From: Mycobacterium sp. 1164966.3
GTDB lineage: Bacteria > Actinomycetota > Actinomycetes > Mycobacteriales > Mycobacteriaceae
NCBI RefSeq assembly: GCF_001665395.1
Contig: NZ_LZSG01000041.1
Location: forward strand, 1 to 64,000
Length of the DNA stretch: 64,000 nucleotides
Direction of reading: 5' to 3'
The notes beneath the pieces were generated by a model. That model saw only the letters and a list, made by a program, of their open reading frames with translations. It searched no databases and had not been told where the DNA came from. The position numbers were made by a program, and so were the translations under genes. This document shows, one piece after another, positions 9,692 to 21,360 of the stretch (positions are counted from its first letter, which is position 1; the number at the start of each line of letters is the position of its first letter).

Positions 9692-11251
9692 CTACGCCGG
9701 GCCCGTCGGCGTCGAGACCTGAGTGGCTTCGGAGCGTCCGCGCAGCACGGTGGAATAGCATTCCGTCCAGCGTTCGCGCTCACCGTCGTCGGCTCGTTCG
9801 ATGGCCGCGGCGGCGCACAGGATCCGCCGGTCGGACGTTTTGGCGAGATCGGCCAGCCGCGCGGCCTCGTTGACCGCGTCACCGATAACCGTGTATTCGT
9901 AACGGTTTTCGGCTCCAATGTTGCCTGCGAATACTCGGCCCGCCGACACGCCGATGCCGAAGTCGACCACGGGCAGCCGGCGCAGTTCGGTGGCCAGCGT
10001 GCGGGCGGCCGCCAACGCTGCGGATGCCGGATCGGCCATCTTCAGCGGCGCCCCGAAGATGGCCAGTGCTGCATCGCCTTCGAATTTGTTGATCAGCCCG
10101 CTGTGTTCATCGACGGCCTCGACCACTATCCGGAAGAAGTCGTTGAGCACCTCGGCAACCTCTTGCGGCGGACGGCTTTCCGCCAACCTTGTCGAGCCCA
10201 CCAAGTCGATGAACAGCACGGCCGCCTCTACCACGTCGCCCGACAACGACGCGCCCTCCTCGAGGGCGCGCTGGACGACGTCCGTGCCGACGTGGCGCCC
10301 GAAAAGGTCGCGCAGCCTGTCGCGTTCGGCGAGGCCGGCAACCATTCGATTGAAACCCGTTTGCAGACGCCCGATTTGGGACCGCTCGTAAGCACCGACG
10401 GAAGTCTCGATGTTGCCGTGTTCGACTTCGGCCATCGCGTCGACGACCTCGCTGACCGGATCGGCAATGGACCGGGAGGTCAGAATCATGATCGGTAGCC
10501 CCAACACCACCGCGGCCAGCACTACGACCAAGACGGGCACATCCACCGATGCGTCTTTCGGAATGATCCAGCCGTTCGAGCGAAGAATTATCAGGATCGC
10601 GATGATCGCGACGGGGAGCGCAGTGCACAAGAACCACATCAACACCAGGCGCGCGAGCACGCCCGGTGTCGACAGCCGAGGTTCGCAGTCGCGCGTGGCC
10701 GCGACCATGATCGGACGCAGGGTGCGTTGTGCCAGCAATAGTCCCGTGCCCGCGGCAGCAATGCCGCCGAGCACCACACCCAGCAGGATGGGCAGCAGAA
10801 GCGAAGCGCCGCCGTTGTGGTTCACCAGCATCAGCACTGCCCCGCACCCCGCCCAGGTCGCCAACAGGATCGCCGACTGCCGACCGGCCAGTTTCATGGC
10901 GGTTGCCCGTTGGCGCGAATCCGGCTGATCGCCGCTGACGTACCACCGCAGGGTGGGTGCCAAGTTCACCATTCCGGCCACTGCCACGATGGTGAGCCCG
11001 AGCACGATCAGCACCAGCACCAATGGCGTGTTGTTGCGCGCGAAGTCGACGTTCAACGCGCCCGAGGTGCGACTTCTGAGCGGGATCATGATTGCTGCGG
11101 CGCCCGTGACGGCACAGACATAGGACAGCGCAAGCTCCCCGGCGTACTGAATCAACAACTGGCGGGAGCGCTTTCGGAATTCCACGCCGGCGGGTGCCGG
11201 ATCACGCGGTCGTCGCGCACCCCAAGTTTGGAGCCAGCCCGCTTTCGCCAC
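9692..11251 (-). CDS. class III adenylate cyclase with HAMP domain
   Basis: A 519-aa membrane adenylate cyclase producing cAMP. About six transmembrane helices occupy residues 30-270, then a HAMP domain (SRSIADPVSEVVDAM to LAERDRL), then the cyclase domain with the metal-binding LFIDLVGSTRL, NKFEGDAALAIFGAP and the transition-state region YTVIGDAVNEAARLAD. This is the architecture of the Rv1318c-Rv1320c group. The frame is open to 11455, but that part lies inside the deacetylase gene. The GTG at 11249-11251 (VAKAGWLQTW) starts 25 bp after the deacetylase stop and is my choice, with moderate certainty. I do not remember an equivalent between Rv1096 and Rv1097c in H37Rv. Confidence 0.88.
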   Translation of the reverse strand: MAKAGWLQTWGARRPRDPAPAGVEFRKRSRQLLIQYAGELALSYVCAVTGAAAIMIPLRSRTSGALNVDFARNNTPLVLVLIVLGLTIVAVAGMVNLAPTLRWYVSGDQPDSRQRATAMKLAGRQSAILLATWAGCGAVLMLVNHNGGASLLLPILLGVVLGGIAAAGTGLLLAQRTLRPIMVAATRDCEPRLSTPGVLARLVLMWFLCTALPVAIIAILIILRSNGWIIPKDASVDVPVLVVVLAAVVLGLPIMILTSRSIADPVSEVVDAMAEVEHGNIETSVGAYERSQIGRLQTGFNRMVAGLAERDRLRDLFGRHVGTDVVQRALEEGASLSGDVVEAAVLFIDLVGSTRLAESRPPQEVAEVLNDFFRIVVEAVDEHSGLINKFEGDAALAIFGAPLKMADPASAALAAARTLATELRRLPVVDFGIGVSAGRVFAGNIGAENRYEYTVIGDAVNEAARLADLAKTSDRRILCAAAAIERADDGERERWTECYSTVLRGRSEATQVSTPTGPA

Positions 11252-11276
11252 CCAATCAAGGTAGCGGGCTGCACTT

Positions 11277-12152
11277 CTAGGCGCCGTTGTTCGGCCCCCC
11301 GGAGTTCTGCCCCGGAATGTCGGTGATCGGGAAGTTGGGCATCGGCTTGGGCGACGGCGTGTTGGGCAGCGCCGGAATTTCGCCGGCTGGAATGTCATGC
11401 AGTTCGTTGACGGGGGGGCCGTTTTCGCGGCCGCCGTAGCTGCTGCCCGGGGCACGCGGGCCGAGCAGCTCGCTGACCGTCACCAGGTGGTATCCGTTGG
11501 CCTTGAGCACCGGGATGAACTGGTATACCAGGTCGACGGTGCTCGAATAGGTGTCATGGAACAACACCACAGAGCCCGGCTTGATCTGCCGCATCAGCAC
11601 CGACCGGGTCGCGGCCGTGTTCGAGTCGTTGGCCCAGTCGAAAGGGATGACGTCCCAGAGTATTTCGGCCAAGCCGAAGCGGCCGGCGGTCTGGCGCACC
11701 GCATCGTTGGAAAGCCCGCCCGCGGGCCGAAAAAGCGCGGGCGTGCGACCGGTTGCAGCAGTTATCGCATCGTTGGCCTTGGCGAACTGGGCGGCGATGT
11801 CCTCGGCGGGGATTGTCGTCATGTTGGGGTGTTCCCAGGTGTGGCTACCGATCTCCATTCCAGCGTCCGCGATGCGCTTGGCTCCACCCGGGTTGGCGGC
11901 CACTTTGTTGCCGATCAGGAAGAAGGTTGCCTTGGAGTCGCTGTTCTTCAGTACTTGCAGCAGTCGGTCGGTGTACGGGCTCGGCCCGTCGTCGAACGTC
12001 AGCGCAACGCACTTCACCACCGCGCAATTTTGGTTGTCCGCGCGCGTCAAGTGTCCGGTGAGACCGCCGATGACCAGCACTGCCCCGGCCGCTACGACGC
12101 CGATGACGGTCCGCCAGTAGCGCCAGGCCTGGGTGTCAGGTCTTTTCGGCAC
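11277..12152 (-). CDS. NodB-domain polysaccharide deacetylase (Rv1096-like)
   Basis: A 291-aa exported protein: N-terminal signal anchor (about 13-33, VIGVVAAGAVLVIGGL), NodB deacetylase domain with the metal-site motifs ALTFDDGPSPYTD and GSHTWEHPNM, catalytic RPAGG and VLFHDTYSST, and a Pro/Asn-rich tail (SPKPMPNFP). Family members remove acetyl groups from peptidoglycan or other glycans; the H37Rv homologue Rv1096 is reported to act on peptidoglycan. It lies upstream of the cyclase gene on the same strand, 25 bp apart. The unusual repeat element at 12167-12333 lies immediately upstream. Confidence 0.9.
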   Translation of the reverse strand: MPKRPDTQAWRYWRTVIGVVAAGAVLVIGGLTGHLTRADNQNCAVVKCVALTFDDGPSPYTDRLLQVLKNSDSKATFFLIGNKVAANPGGAKRIADAGMEIGSHTWEHPNMTTIPAEDIAAQFAKANDAITAATGRTPALFRPAGGLSNDAVRQTAGRFGLAEILWDVIPFDWANDSNTAATRSVLMRQIKPGSVVLFHDTYSSTVDLVYQFIPVLKANGYHLVTVSELLGPRAPGSSYGGRENGPPVNELHDIPAGEIPALPNTPSPKPMPNFPITDIPGQNSGGPNNGA

Positions 12153-12166
12153 GATGGCAGCCTACC

Positions 12167-12333
12167 GGGCGTCGAGTGTGAAGCCTGGGCGTCGAGTGTG
12201 CATCCTGGGCTTTGCGGGTGAATCCCGGGCGGAAAAATTGCCGAGTTCCCGCCGTGGCTTCACGCGCAAAGCCCACGATTCACGACGAAAACCCTGCGTT
12301 CACTGGCAACGCCCTGCACGCACACTCAGTGCG
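12167..12333. repeat. inverted array of 20-bp units around a core (element A)
   Basis: Three direct 20-bp units (12167-12186, 12187-12206, 12207-12226) precede a 27-bp GGGCGG...CCGCC core (12227-12253). Three units in reverse orientation follow (12254-12273, 12274-12293, 12294-12313), plus a weaker fourth to 12333 that runs into the phoH2 stop codon. Reversed units read for example GGCTTTGCGCGTGAAGCCAC, against GGCTTTGCGGGTGAATCCCG on the left. The whole could fold into a long imperfect hairpin. It sits between phoH2 and the deacetylase gene, both on the minus strand. The same architecture recurs at 26.7 kb. Confidence 0.8.
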
Positions 12334-13627
12334 GACCGGTGATCTCCTCGAGCATCTCAGTCACCAGGGCGGCGATCGGCGATCGTTCGCTGCGGAGCAG
12401 CGTGATGTGGGCGAACAATGGGTGCCCTTTGAGCTTCTCGATCACCGCTGCCACGCCGTCGTGGCGGCCGACCCGCAAATTGTCCCGCTGGGCGATGTCA
12501 TGGGTCAACACCACCCGAGAACCCGTGCCGAGCCTGGACAACACGGTGAGCAGGACATTGCGCTCCAGCGACTGCGCCTCGTCGACGATCACGAACGAGT
12601 CGTGCAACGAGCGGCCGCGGATGTGGGTGAGCGGCAGGACCTCGAGCATGCCCCGGGAGAGCACCTCGTCGAGCACCGCTGGGCTGGCCAGGCCTTCGAG
12701 GGTGTCGAATACCGCCTGCGCCCACGGGCCCATCTTCTCGCTCTCGCTGCCGGGTAGATAGCCGAGTTCCTGGCCGCCCACCGCATACAGCGGGCGGAAC
12801 ACCACCACCTTGCGGTGGGTGCGTCGCTCCAGTACTGCCTCCAGGCCGGCGCACAGCGCCAGCGCCGACTTTCCGGTGCCGGCCTTACCACCCAGCGACA
12901 CGATGCCCACCGATTCGTCGAGCAGCAGATCCAGCGCCACCCGCTGCTCGGCCGAACGCCCGCGCAGCCCGAACACCTCGCGGTCACCGCGCACCAGCTG
13001 GACGCGCTTGGCAGGCGTTACCCGGCCAAGCGCGTGCGAGCTGCCGCCCAGCAACCGAATTCCGGTGTGGCAGGGCAGGTCCCGAGCTTCGGCCAAGTCG
13101 ATCTCGCCGTCGGCGAACAGTGCGTCGATGTCCTGGGGCGCAGTCTCGATTTCACGCATTCCAGACCACCCCGATACCACGACGTCCTGAGCGTGATATT
13201 CGTCGGCGGCAAGGCCGACGGCGGCGGCCTTCACCCGAAGCGGAATGTCCTTGCTGACCAAGGTGACTCGCTGACCCTCCGCCGCCAGATTGGCCGCGCA
13301 GCACAGGATCCGGGAGTCGTTGCTGTCCGTCCGGAAGCCGGCGGGTAGCACCGCCGGATCGGTGTGATTGAGCTCGACACGCAACGAACCGCCTTGTGTG
13401 CCAACCGGAATAGGCTGATCAAGCCTTCCGTGCTCGAGTCGAAGGTCGTCGAACAAGCGCAGCGCCTGGCGAGCGAACCAGCCGAGTTCGTGATGGTGGC
13501 GTTTGGCCTCCAGCTCGCTGATTACCACCAGGGGGACCACTACGTCGTGTTCGGCGAACCGGCTGCACGCCCACGGATCGGACAGCAGCACGGAGGTGTC
13601 GAGCACATACGTCCGGGTATCGGTCAC
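12326..13627 (-). CDS. phoH2: PIN-PhoH fusion: RNA helicase/ribonuclease
   Basis: PhoH2 fuses an N-terminal PIN ribonuclease domain (about 1-145; [13 protein letters not shown], with acidic residues in [10 protein letters not shown] and [11 protein letters not shown]) to a C-terminal PhoH ATPase (about 230-433; Walker [11 protein letters not shown], Walker [12 protein letters not shown]). The mycobacterial protein is described as a sequence-specific RNA helicase and RNase, with an upstream gene called phoAT. The GTG at 13625-13627 has an AGGAG Shine-Dalgarno 8 nt upstream. A 47-codon ORF sits 27 bp upstream and could be a partner. Confidence 0.94.
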   Translation of the reverse strand: MTDTRTYVLDTSVLLSDPWACSRFAEHDVVVPLVVISELEAKRHHHELGWFARQALRLFDDLRLEHGRLDQPIPVGTQGGSLRVELNHTDPAVLPAGFRTDSNDSRILCCAANLAAEGQRVTLVSKDIPLRVKAAAVGLAADEYHAQDVVVSGWSGMREIETAPQDIDALFADGEIDLAEARDLPCHTGIRLLGGSSHALGRVTPAKRVQLVRGDREVFGLRGRSAEQRVALDLLLDESVGIVSLGGKAGTGKSALALCAGLEAVLERRTHRKVVVFRPLYAVGGQELGYLPGSESEKMGPWAQAVFDTLEGLASPAVLDEVLSRGMLEVLPLTHIRGRSLHDSFVIVDEAQSLERNVLLTVLSRLGTGSRVVLTHDIAQRDNLRVGRHDGVAAVIEKLKGHPLFAHITLLRSERSPIAALVTEMLEEITGPH

Positions 13628-13653
13628 GGAGCGCTCCTATGGGCTTATGGGCT

Positions 13654-13797
13654 TCAAAAGGCCCAGTCGCCCGCGCGGACCCACACGGGCATGTCGGCGG
13701 GGGCCGCGGCACCAGGACCGGGGCCGGTCCTGCCTTCACGAAAACCGGAGCAGTAACCGGGAGTGCCGCCCTGGCAGCTGGGAATGTCGCTGGCCAT
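13654..13797 (-). CDS. candidate 47-aa protein upstream of phoH2
   Basis: A short ORF of 47 codons, ATG at 13795-13797 and TGA at 13654-13656, in the 236-bp gap between desA2 and phoH2 and on their strand. The product has a CQGGTPGYCSGFREG region with two cysteines, a Gly/Pro/Ala linker and a Trp-rich end (DMPVWVRAGDWAF). Third-position GC is about 78%, as in coding DNA here. Position matches what is described for phoAT, the upstream partner of phoH2, but I cannot recall the PhoAT sequence to compare. No strong Shine-Dalgarno is seen. A longer overlapping frame (13419-13739) seems less protein-like. Confidence 0.45.
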   Translation of the reverse strand: MASDIPSCQGGTPGYCSGFREGRTGPGPGAAAPADMPVWVRAGDWAF

Positions 13798-13863
13798 CGG
13801 ATGCGACGCTACTCCGGTGGCGACATGCCTGCAGGGCAGGCGCGCCGACGTCGGGAATTCTCC

Positions 13864-17178
<3,315 letters not shown>

Positions 17179-17196
17179 GGGGCCGTAAACACCGGA

Positions 17197-17212
17197 GCGG
17201 GGCGCGCCCCGC
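17197..17212. terminator. GC hairpin between convergent genes
   Basis: GCGGGGCGCGCCCCGC is a perfect 16-bp palindrome 19 bp after the coaA stop and 33 bp before the stop of the converging membrane-protein gene. It has no U tract, so it would be a non-canonical mycobacterial terminator serving both genes. The palindrome is certain; the function is inferred from position. Confidence 0.45.
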
Positions 17213-17244
17213 CCGGGCCGCGGTGGCGCCCCGCCGGTCGGGAC

Positions 17245-17658
17245 TCACACGACGAGTCGGCGCACTCCCAGGTACTGCAGCCCCGCGAATATCGCGGTGT
17301 ACACACCGCTGGCCAGCGTCAGGGCCACCCCGATGCCCGTCATCGGCACCAGCTCAGCGGCAACGATCGCACCGAACGTGTACACGATGTTGGCCACCAC
17401 GACGCCGATCCCGGCGCGGCGCAGGTCGGGCGACGCCGCGATGCTGAACACCACGAGCCCGTACAGCACGAAGAAGGCACCCATGCTGTATTCCTGGAGG
17501 GACGTCAAACCAGTGAGCGACGACAACGGGTCGGCGATGAAGGCGACGGACAGACCCAAAAGTCCCGTCAGGGTGGCGTCGGCCCGCATGGCGAACCGCA
17601 GCAGCGAGTCGGTCGAGTCGTATAGGGGCCGCGTAGTCAAATTGGTTACAGCGGTCAT
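17245..17658 (-). CDS. four-helix integral membrane protein
   Basis: A 137-aa protein with four predicted transmembrane segments, roughly residues 30-48 (LTGLLGLSVAFIADPL), 60-78 (MGAFFVLYGLVVFSIAA), 86-104 and 112-130 (GVALTLASGVYTAIFAGLQYL). The ATG at 17656-17658 was chosen because a GGAG Shine-Dalgarno lies about 8 nt upstream; the frame is open eight codons further. I do not recognise a named family and see no catalytic motif. It replaces the PE/celA2 genes of H37Rv at this position. A 31-bp inverted repeat at 17735-17765 in its upstream region may control it. Confidence 0.75.
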   Translation of the reverse strand: MTAVTNLTTRPLYDSTDSLLRFAMRADATLTGLLGLSVAFIADPLSSLTGLTSLQEYSMGAFFVLYGLVVFSIAASPDLRRAGIGVVVANIVYTFGAIVAAELVPMTGIGVALTLASGVYTAIFAGLQYLGVRRLVV

Positions 17659-17734
17659 GTCATTTACTCCTTCAGGCTCCACGAGGGGATGGGTCGAACA
17701 TGTTTGAGAGTGCCGTCAGAGCACTGCCATATCG

Positions 17735-17765
17735 ACTCGTGGCACTGCCACTTACTGCCACGAGT
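17735..17765. promoter_or_regulatory. perfect 10-bp inverted repeat, candidate operator
   Basis: ACTCGTGGCA (17735-17744) and TGCCACGAGT (17756-17765) are exact inverted repeats with an 11-bp spacer. The word CACTGCCA also occurs twice as a direct repeat (17722-17729 and 17743-17750), 21 bp apart or two helical turns. The site lies in the 192-bp gap upstream of the four-helix membrane protein gene. Symmetry and spacing suit a dimeric repressor, but no regulator gene is adjacent. Confidence 0.5.
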
Positions 17766-17850
17766 ACAAAGACCAGCTAGTTCAACCGGCTATTCCCGGA
17801 TTGGCGAAAATAATGTGAGCCAGGTCTCGGCCAGCGGGCGAACGTTGGGC

Positions 17851-18939
17851 CTAAACCGCCTGTGCTTCGAGCACGCTGAACGGCGAGGCGGTGGCCACCA
17901 CCCGCGTCATCCGAAATCCGGCGCGGCTGAAAAGTCGCTCGAACTCAGCGGAGGAACGCTCACGAGCATCCAGCGCGAGCAGCATTTCCAAGTCCAACCA
18001 GTTACCCATGTATTCGCGGTGGTGATCGGGAACCACAAACTCGACGAGCAGAACGTAACTGCCGGCCGCTGCCGCACTCCGCACGTTGCGCAAGATCCGG
18101 ATGGCGTCGTCGTCAGGCCAATCATGAATCACGCTCTTGAGAACGTAGGCGTCACCGCCGGCGGGTACCGACTCGAAGAACGACCCTTCGTCGATACGGA
18201 TCCGGTCTTGCACCCCGAGCTCCGCGAGCACGGCCGGAGCCCCCGCGACGACTTGAGGTTGGTCGAACAGCACACCCCGCGCCGCGGGCGTGGCAGCAAG
18301 GATCTCGGCCAGCAGCCGGCCGTGGCCGCCACCGACGTCGACGATGGTGGCGAAGGAGCTGAAGTCGTATGCGGCGATCACTGGCCCGATCGAGAGTGCG
18401 GATCCACCCGTCATGGCCTCGTTGAAAATCTGGCCGAGCTCAGGCTCGGACGCCAGGTACTCGAACATTGGTTTGCCGCGCAGACGGGGGATGACGGACC
18501 GGCCGGTACGAATGGCATCTGCGAGGTGGCTCCAATGCTCGCGATGTTGGGGTGAACCCAGCCATCGAGCCCAGCCGGCAATCGGTACCTCTGAGTCTCG
18601 TCGGAGAGTGTCCGCCAGCGGGGTGAGGTCGAAACGGCCATCACGGCGCTGCCGGAAAATGCCGCGGGTGATCAACGCGCGGAGAAGTCGGCTCACCGCG
18701 TCGGCGTCGGCATTGACCGCGGTTGCCAACTCGTCGGCCGACAACGGCCCCTTGGCGAGCGCGTCGGCGATGCCAAGCTCAGCGGCGGCGGTGATCGCTT
18801 GAGCCACCCATGTGTTGACGACCATTTCCATCATCGCGACCGGCGGCGGGACCATGCGTCGGTGCAGCCGGGCAAGTTGATGACGAACTGTGTCAATCGT
18901 CCGCACCAGCTTGGCCGGCGGAACCTTCGAAGTAGTCAT
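17851..18939 (-). CDS. SAM-dependent O-methyltransferase, dimerising type
   Basis: A 362-aa O-methyltransferase of the hydroxyindole/acetylserotonin and polyketide OMT family. The N-terminal winged-helix dimerisation region is at about 30-110 (AAAELGIADALAKGPLSADELA, split: AAAELGIADALAKG then PLSADELATAVN). The SAM motif is VDVGGGHGRLLAEIL near residue 200, and a catalytic base His lies in SVIHDWPDDDAIRIL. Substrates of relatives are phenolic small molecules. The start ATG is 12 bp after the stop of the polytopic membrane protein upstream, so the two form an operon. Substrate unknown; no biosynthetic cluster surrounds it. Confidence 0.87.
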   Translation of the reverse strand: MTTSKVPPAKLVRTIDTVRHQLARLHRRMVPPPVAMMEMVVNTWVAQAITAAAELGIADALAKGPLSADELATAVNADADAVSRLLRALITRGIFRQRRDGRFDLTPLADTLRRDSEVPIAGWARWLGSPQHREHWSHLADAIRTGRSVIPRLRGKPMFEYLASEPELGQIFNEAMTGGSALSIGPVIAAYDFSSFATIVDVGGGHGRLLAEILAATPAARGVLFDQPQVVAGAPAVLAELGVQDRIRIDEGSFFESVPAGGDAYVLKSVIHDWPDDDAIRILRNVRSAAAAGSYVLLVEFVVPDHHREYMGNWLDLEMLLALDARERSSAEFERLFSRAGFRMTRVVATASPFSVLEAQAV

Positions 18940-18951
18940 GGGTTGGTCAGC

Positions 18952-20319
18952 CTAATCGCTGGGAACCGCGATGCGCCCCCGCAGATCGGCGGCGATGAGC
19001 CTCGCCGCGGCGTTTTGCCAGTTGTGCAGTGAGCGCTGCGGGACTTCGGTGACCAGCCACTGCCAGGCCTGCCGGGCCGTCGGGTCGAGCCCGGCCGCGG
19101 TGGCGTTCTGCGCGTAGGCGCGCACGCCGACGACATACGGGAAATAGAGCGAGTTGTAGTAACGCCACTCCTCGGTGGTGCCGAAATCGCCGGCGTCGCG
19201 CGGCTTGAGCCGCCCGATACCGTCGGCGAGGACGGCTTTGAGCTCGTTGGCCCGCTCCAGCGGGTGGTCGGGTGCGCCGCGGGCGGCCAGCCGCTGATCG
19301 ATCACCGGCAATGCGGTCAGTGGGCTGGCGACGAGCTTGGTCAGGTCGGCGTAGTGGCCCAGCGCCCGACGGGTGAGGCGGACGAAGGTGTCGTCGTCGA
19401 CATCGATGAGCGGATCTTCGGAGCGCAGCGGCAACGCCGCCCCGGTGTGCCGGAGCGCGGCCCGGTCGGCGCGCAGCGCCGGCGACTTGGAGAACGCCAG
19501 CCGGTCCAAGATCCCGGCCAGCGGATCGGCCAGCACCTGCACTGTTATCGCGATCGCCAGGCTGGTGAACAGCAGGATGGTCAGCGCGATCTGCGCGGTG
19601 GGCACATTGCTGGTCAGCGCTAGGCCGATCAGCGCCTGGCCGCCGAACAACACGGCGATCGCCACCGAGCCGGCAAACGAGCGCTGCATGTCGGCCCACA
19701 GCGCCTGACCCTCGTCGAATGCGTCCCACCGGGCCACCGCGACACCGAGCAGCAGTACGTCCACACCGGTCGACGCCAAGGCCAGCCAGCTGGGCAGCAG
19801 ACCCAGCGGAATGACCAGGATGGCATTGGACAGCGCGAAGAACAGCGTCGCCAGTACCACTACCCCCGCGACGGGCTGCGCGGTCCGCCGCACCGCTGCG
19901 ACCATGGCGCCCAGGGTGGAAATCGAGATCACCGCGAACATCATCAGATGGCCCGGCCGCAGCGGACCTTCGACGCTGCCCGCCATCGTCGCCCCGAGTA
20001 GGGTCAGCGCGCCGACGCCGGCGACGAGCAACAACTCGCCAGTACGCGCCCGCCAGCTTTCGCACGGCCGGGACAGCTCGACGAGCACCGCAAACCAAGC
20101 CACGCTGGGCACCGCGGCCAGGTAGATCTCGAGCTGACTGAGCAAATGGATGTGCTGTTGACTAGCCGTGTTGCGCACCGCGTCCAGCGCCACCACCAGC
20201 GCGAAACCACACAGTCCGACTGCGGCCAACACGAGTACCGGTTTGCGCGGATCGCGGGCCAGCAGGTACAAACCGAGCCATCCGCTCAGCGTGAACACCA
20301 CCGCCGACAGCGCAGCCAT
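18952..20319 (-). CDS. polytopic membrane protein with cytoplasmic C-terminal domain
   Basis: A 455-aa protein. The first 270 residues hold about nine hydrophobic helices, resembling the membrane sensor part of some histidine kinases or diguanylate cyclases. The remaining 185 residues form a soluble, Ala/Leu-rich domain with conserved-looking DAGDFGTTEEWRYYNSLYFP and RSLHNWQNAAARLIAADLR. No kinase, cyclase or transporter signature was found there. It is the first gene of a two-gene minus-strand operon with the O-methyltransferase. I do not recognise the family, so a sensory or transport role would be a guess. Confidence 0.7.
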   Translation of the reverse strand: MAALSAVVFTLSGWLGLYLLARDPRKPVLVLAAVGLCGFALVVALDAVRNTASQQHIHLLSQLEIYLAAVPSVAWFAVLVELSRPCESWRARTGELLLVAGVGALTLLGATMAGSVEGPLRPGHLMMFAVISISTLGAMVAAVRRTAQPVAGVVVLATLFFALSNAILVIPLGLLPSWLALASTGVDVLLLGVAVARWDAFDEGQALWADMQRSFAGSVAIAVLFGGQALIGLALTSNVPTAQIALTILLFTSLAIAITVQVLADPLAGILDRLAFSKSPALRADRAALRHTGAALPLRSEDPLIDVDDDTFVRLTRRALGHYADLTKLVASPLTALPVIDQRLAARGAPDHPLERANELKAVLADGIGRLKPRDAGDFGTTEEWRYYNSLYFPYVVGVRAYAQNATAAGLDPTARQAWQWLVTEVPQRSLHNWQNAAARLIAADLRGRIAVPSD

Positions 20320-20353
20320 GCAAACCAGTGTGGCACGGGATTAGTTTGGCGCC

Positions 20354-20413
20354 GACCCGCTTCGCCCGGCTTCGCCGCGCTCGCGATCGGCACGGGTTGA
20401 CGACCCGCTTCGC
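20354..20413 (+). repeat. short direct repeat GACCCGCTTCGC
   Basis: GACCCGCTTCGC occurs at 20354-20365 and again at 20402-20413, where it runs into the stop codon of the prenyl synthase gene. The 93-bp gap between this stop and the next start contains little else. It may be a trace of a local duplication; significance is low. Confidence 0.35.
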
Positions 20414-21201
20414 TACTTGCCGTACCGGCGATGCCGCTGGCTGTAGTCGCGCAGCGCGCGCAGGAAGTCGACCCGGCGAAATGCCGGCCAATGCGCCTCG
20501 GTGAACCACATCTCCGAATACGCGCTCTGCCACAGCAGGAACCCCGACAGGCGTTGCTCCCCGGAGGTGCGAATCACCAGATCGGGATCGGGTTGCCCAG
20601 AGGTGTAAAGGTTTTCGGAGATCGCTTCGACGGTCACGGCGTCGACGAGCTCCTCGGCTGTGGCACCGTTGGCAAGTTCCTTGCTCAACAATGCGCGCAC
20701 AGCGTCGACGATCTCCCGGCGACCGCCGTAGCCCACGGCGACGTTCACGTGGAAAGGCGCGATGCCCGGAGTCGACTCCACCGCGCCCCGCAGCCGGCGG
20801 GCCGGCTCCTCACCGAGCAGCTCCAGATCCCCGACAGTGCGCACACTCCAGTGATTCGCCGGCGCGCAGATCTCCTCGACGACGTCGGTGATGATCTCGA
20901 TGAGTGCGGCAAGCTCGTCCGGATCGCGCTGCAGGTTTTCGGTCGACAACAGGTACACCGTCGTCATCTCGATGCCGGCTTCCTGGCACCACCTGAGCAT
21001 CTCGGCGATCTTGGCGGCGCCCATCCGGTAGCCGTAGCTGACGTCGTCGTAGCCCGCGCTGCGCGCCCATCGCCGATTGCCGTCACACAGCACCGCGATG
21101 TGCCGGGGCAGCTCGGATTTCGAGGCGGCCAGACCCTGCTTCAGCCGCAGCTCGTAGACGCGATACAACGGTTCCTTGAGCCGCGGCGGGATGATCTCCA
21201 C
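20413..21201 (-). CDS. short-chain Z-isoprenyl diphosphate synthase (Rv1086-like)
   Basis: A 262-aa cis-prenyltransferase closely resembling H37Rv Rv1086, which makes omega,E,Z-farnesyl diphosphate, the precursor for decaprenyl phosphate. The active site is HIAVLCDGNRRWARSAGY near residue 30, and the C-terminal motif is RTSGEQRLSGFLLWQSAYSE. The GTG at 21199-21201 (VEIIPPRLKE) was chosen over 14 upstream codons. It matches the homologue, and a TAGTCT -10 box (21210-21215) lies 8 nt upstream. Long-chain UppS shares the fold, so product length is inferred from overall similarity. Confidence 0.92.
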   Translation of the reverse strand: MEIIPPRLKEPLYRVYELRLKQGLAASKSELPRHIAVLCDGNRRWARSAGYDDVSYGYRMGAAKIAEMLRWCQEAGIEMTTVYLLSTENLQRDPDELAALIEIITDVVEEICAPANHWSVRTVGDLELLGEEPARRLRGAVESTPGIAPFHVNVAVGYGGRREIVDAVRALLSKELANGATAEELVDAVTVEAISENLYTSGQPDPDLVIRTSGEQRLSGFLLWQSAYSEMWFTEAHWPAFRRVDFLRALRDYSQRHRRYGK

Positions 21202-21360
21202 GAAGATCCAGACTACTGTGACGGGCAACCATTCCCGGCCCACATTTCCGCCGACATCACGTTTCGCCGAACAGCGTCGGACGGCCGTCGACGCTAGTGT
21301 TGATGATCAATAACGACCACCGCAATGGCGAGGCGATCAGCAGAAGGGACCCGGCCCCAG

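Noticed and set aside
13419..13739. 106-codon minus-strand frame overlapping the phoH2 start
   Set aside because: Arg/Pro-rich, overlaps phoH2 by about 200 bp in another frame and looks like a shadow. It was considered for phoAT, but the 47-codon ORF is more protein-like.
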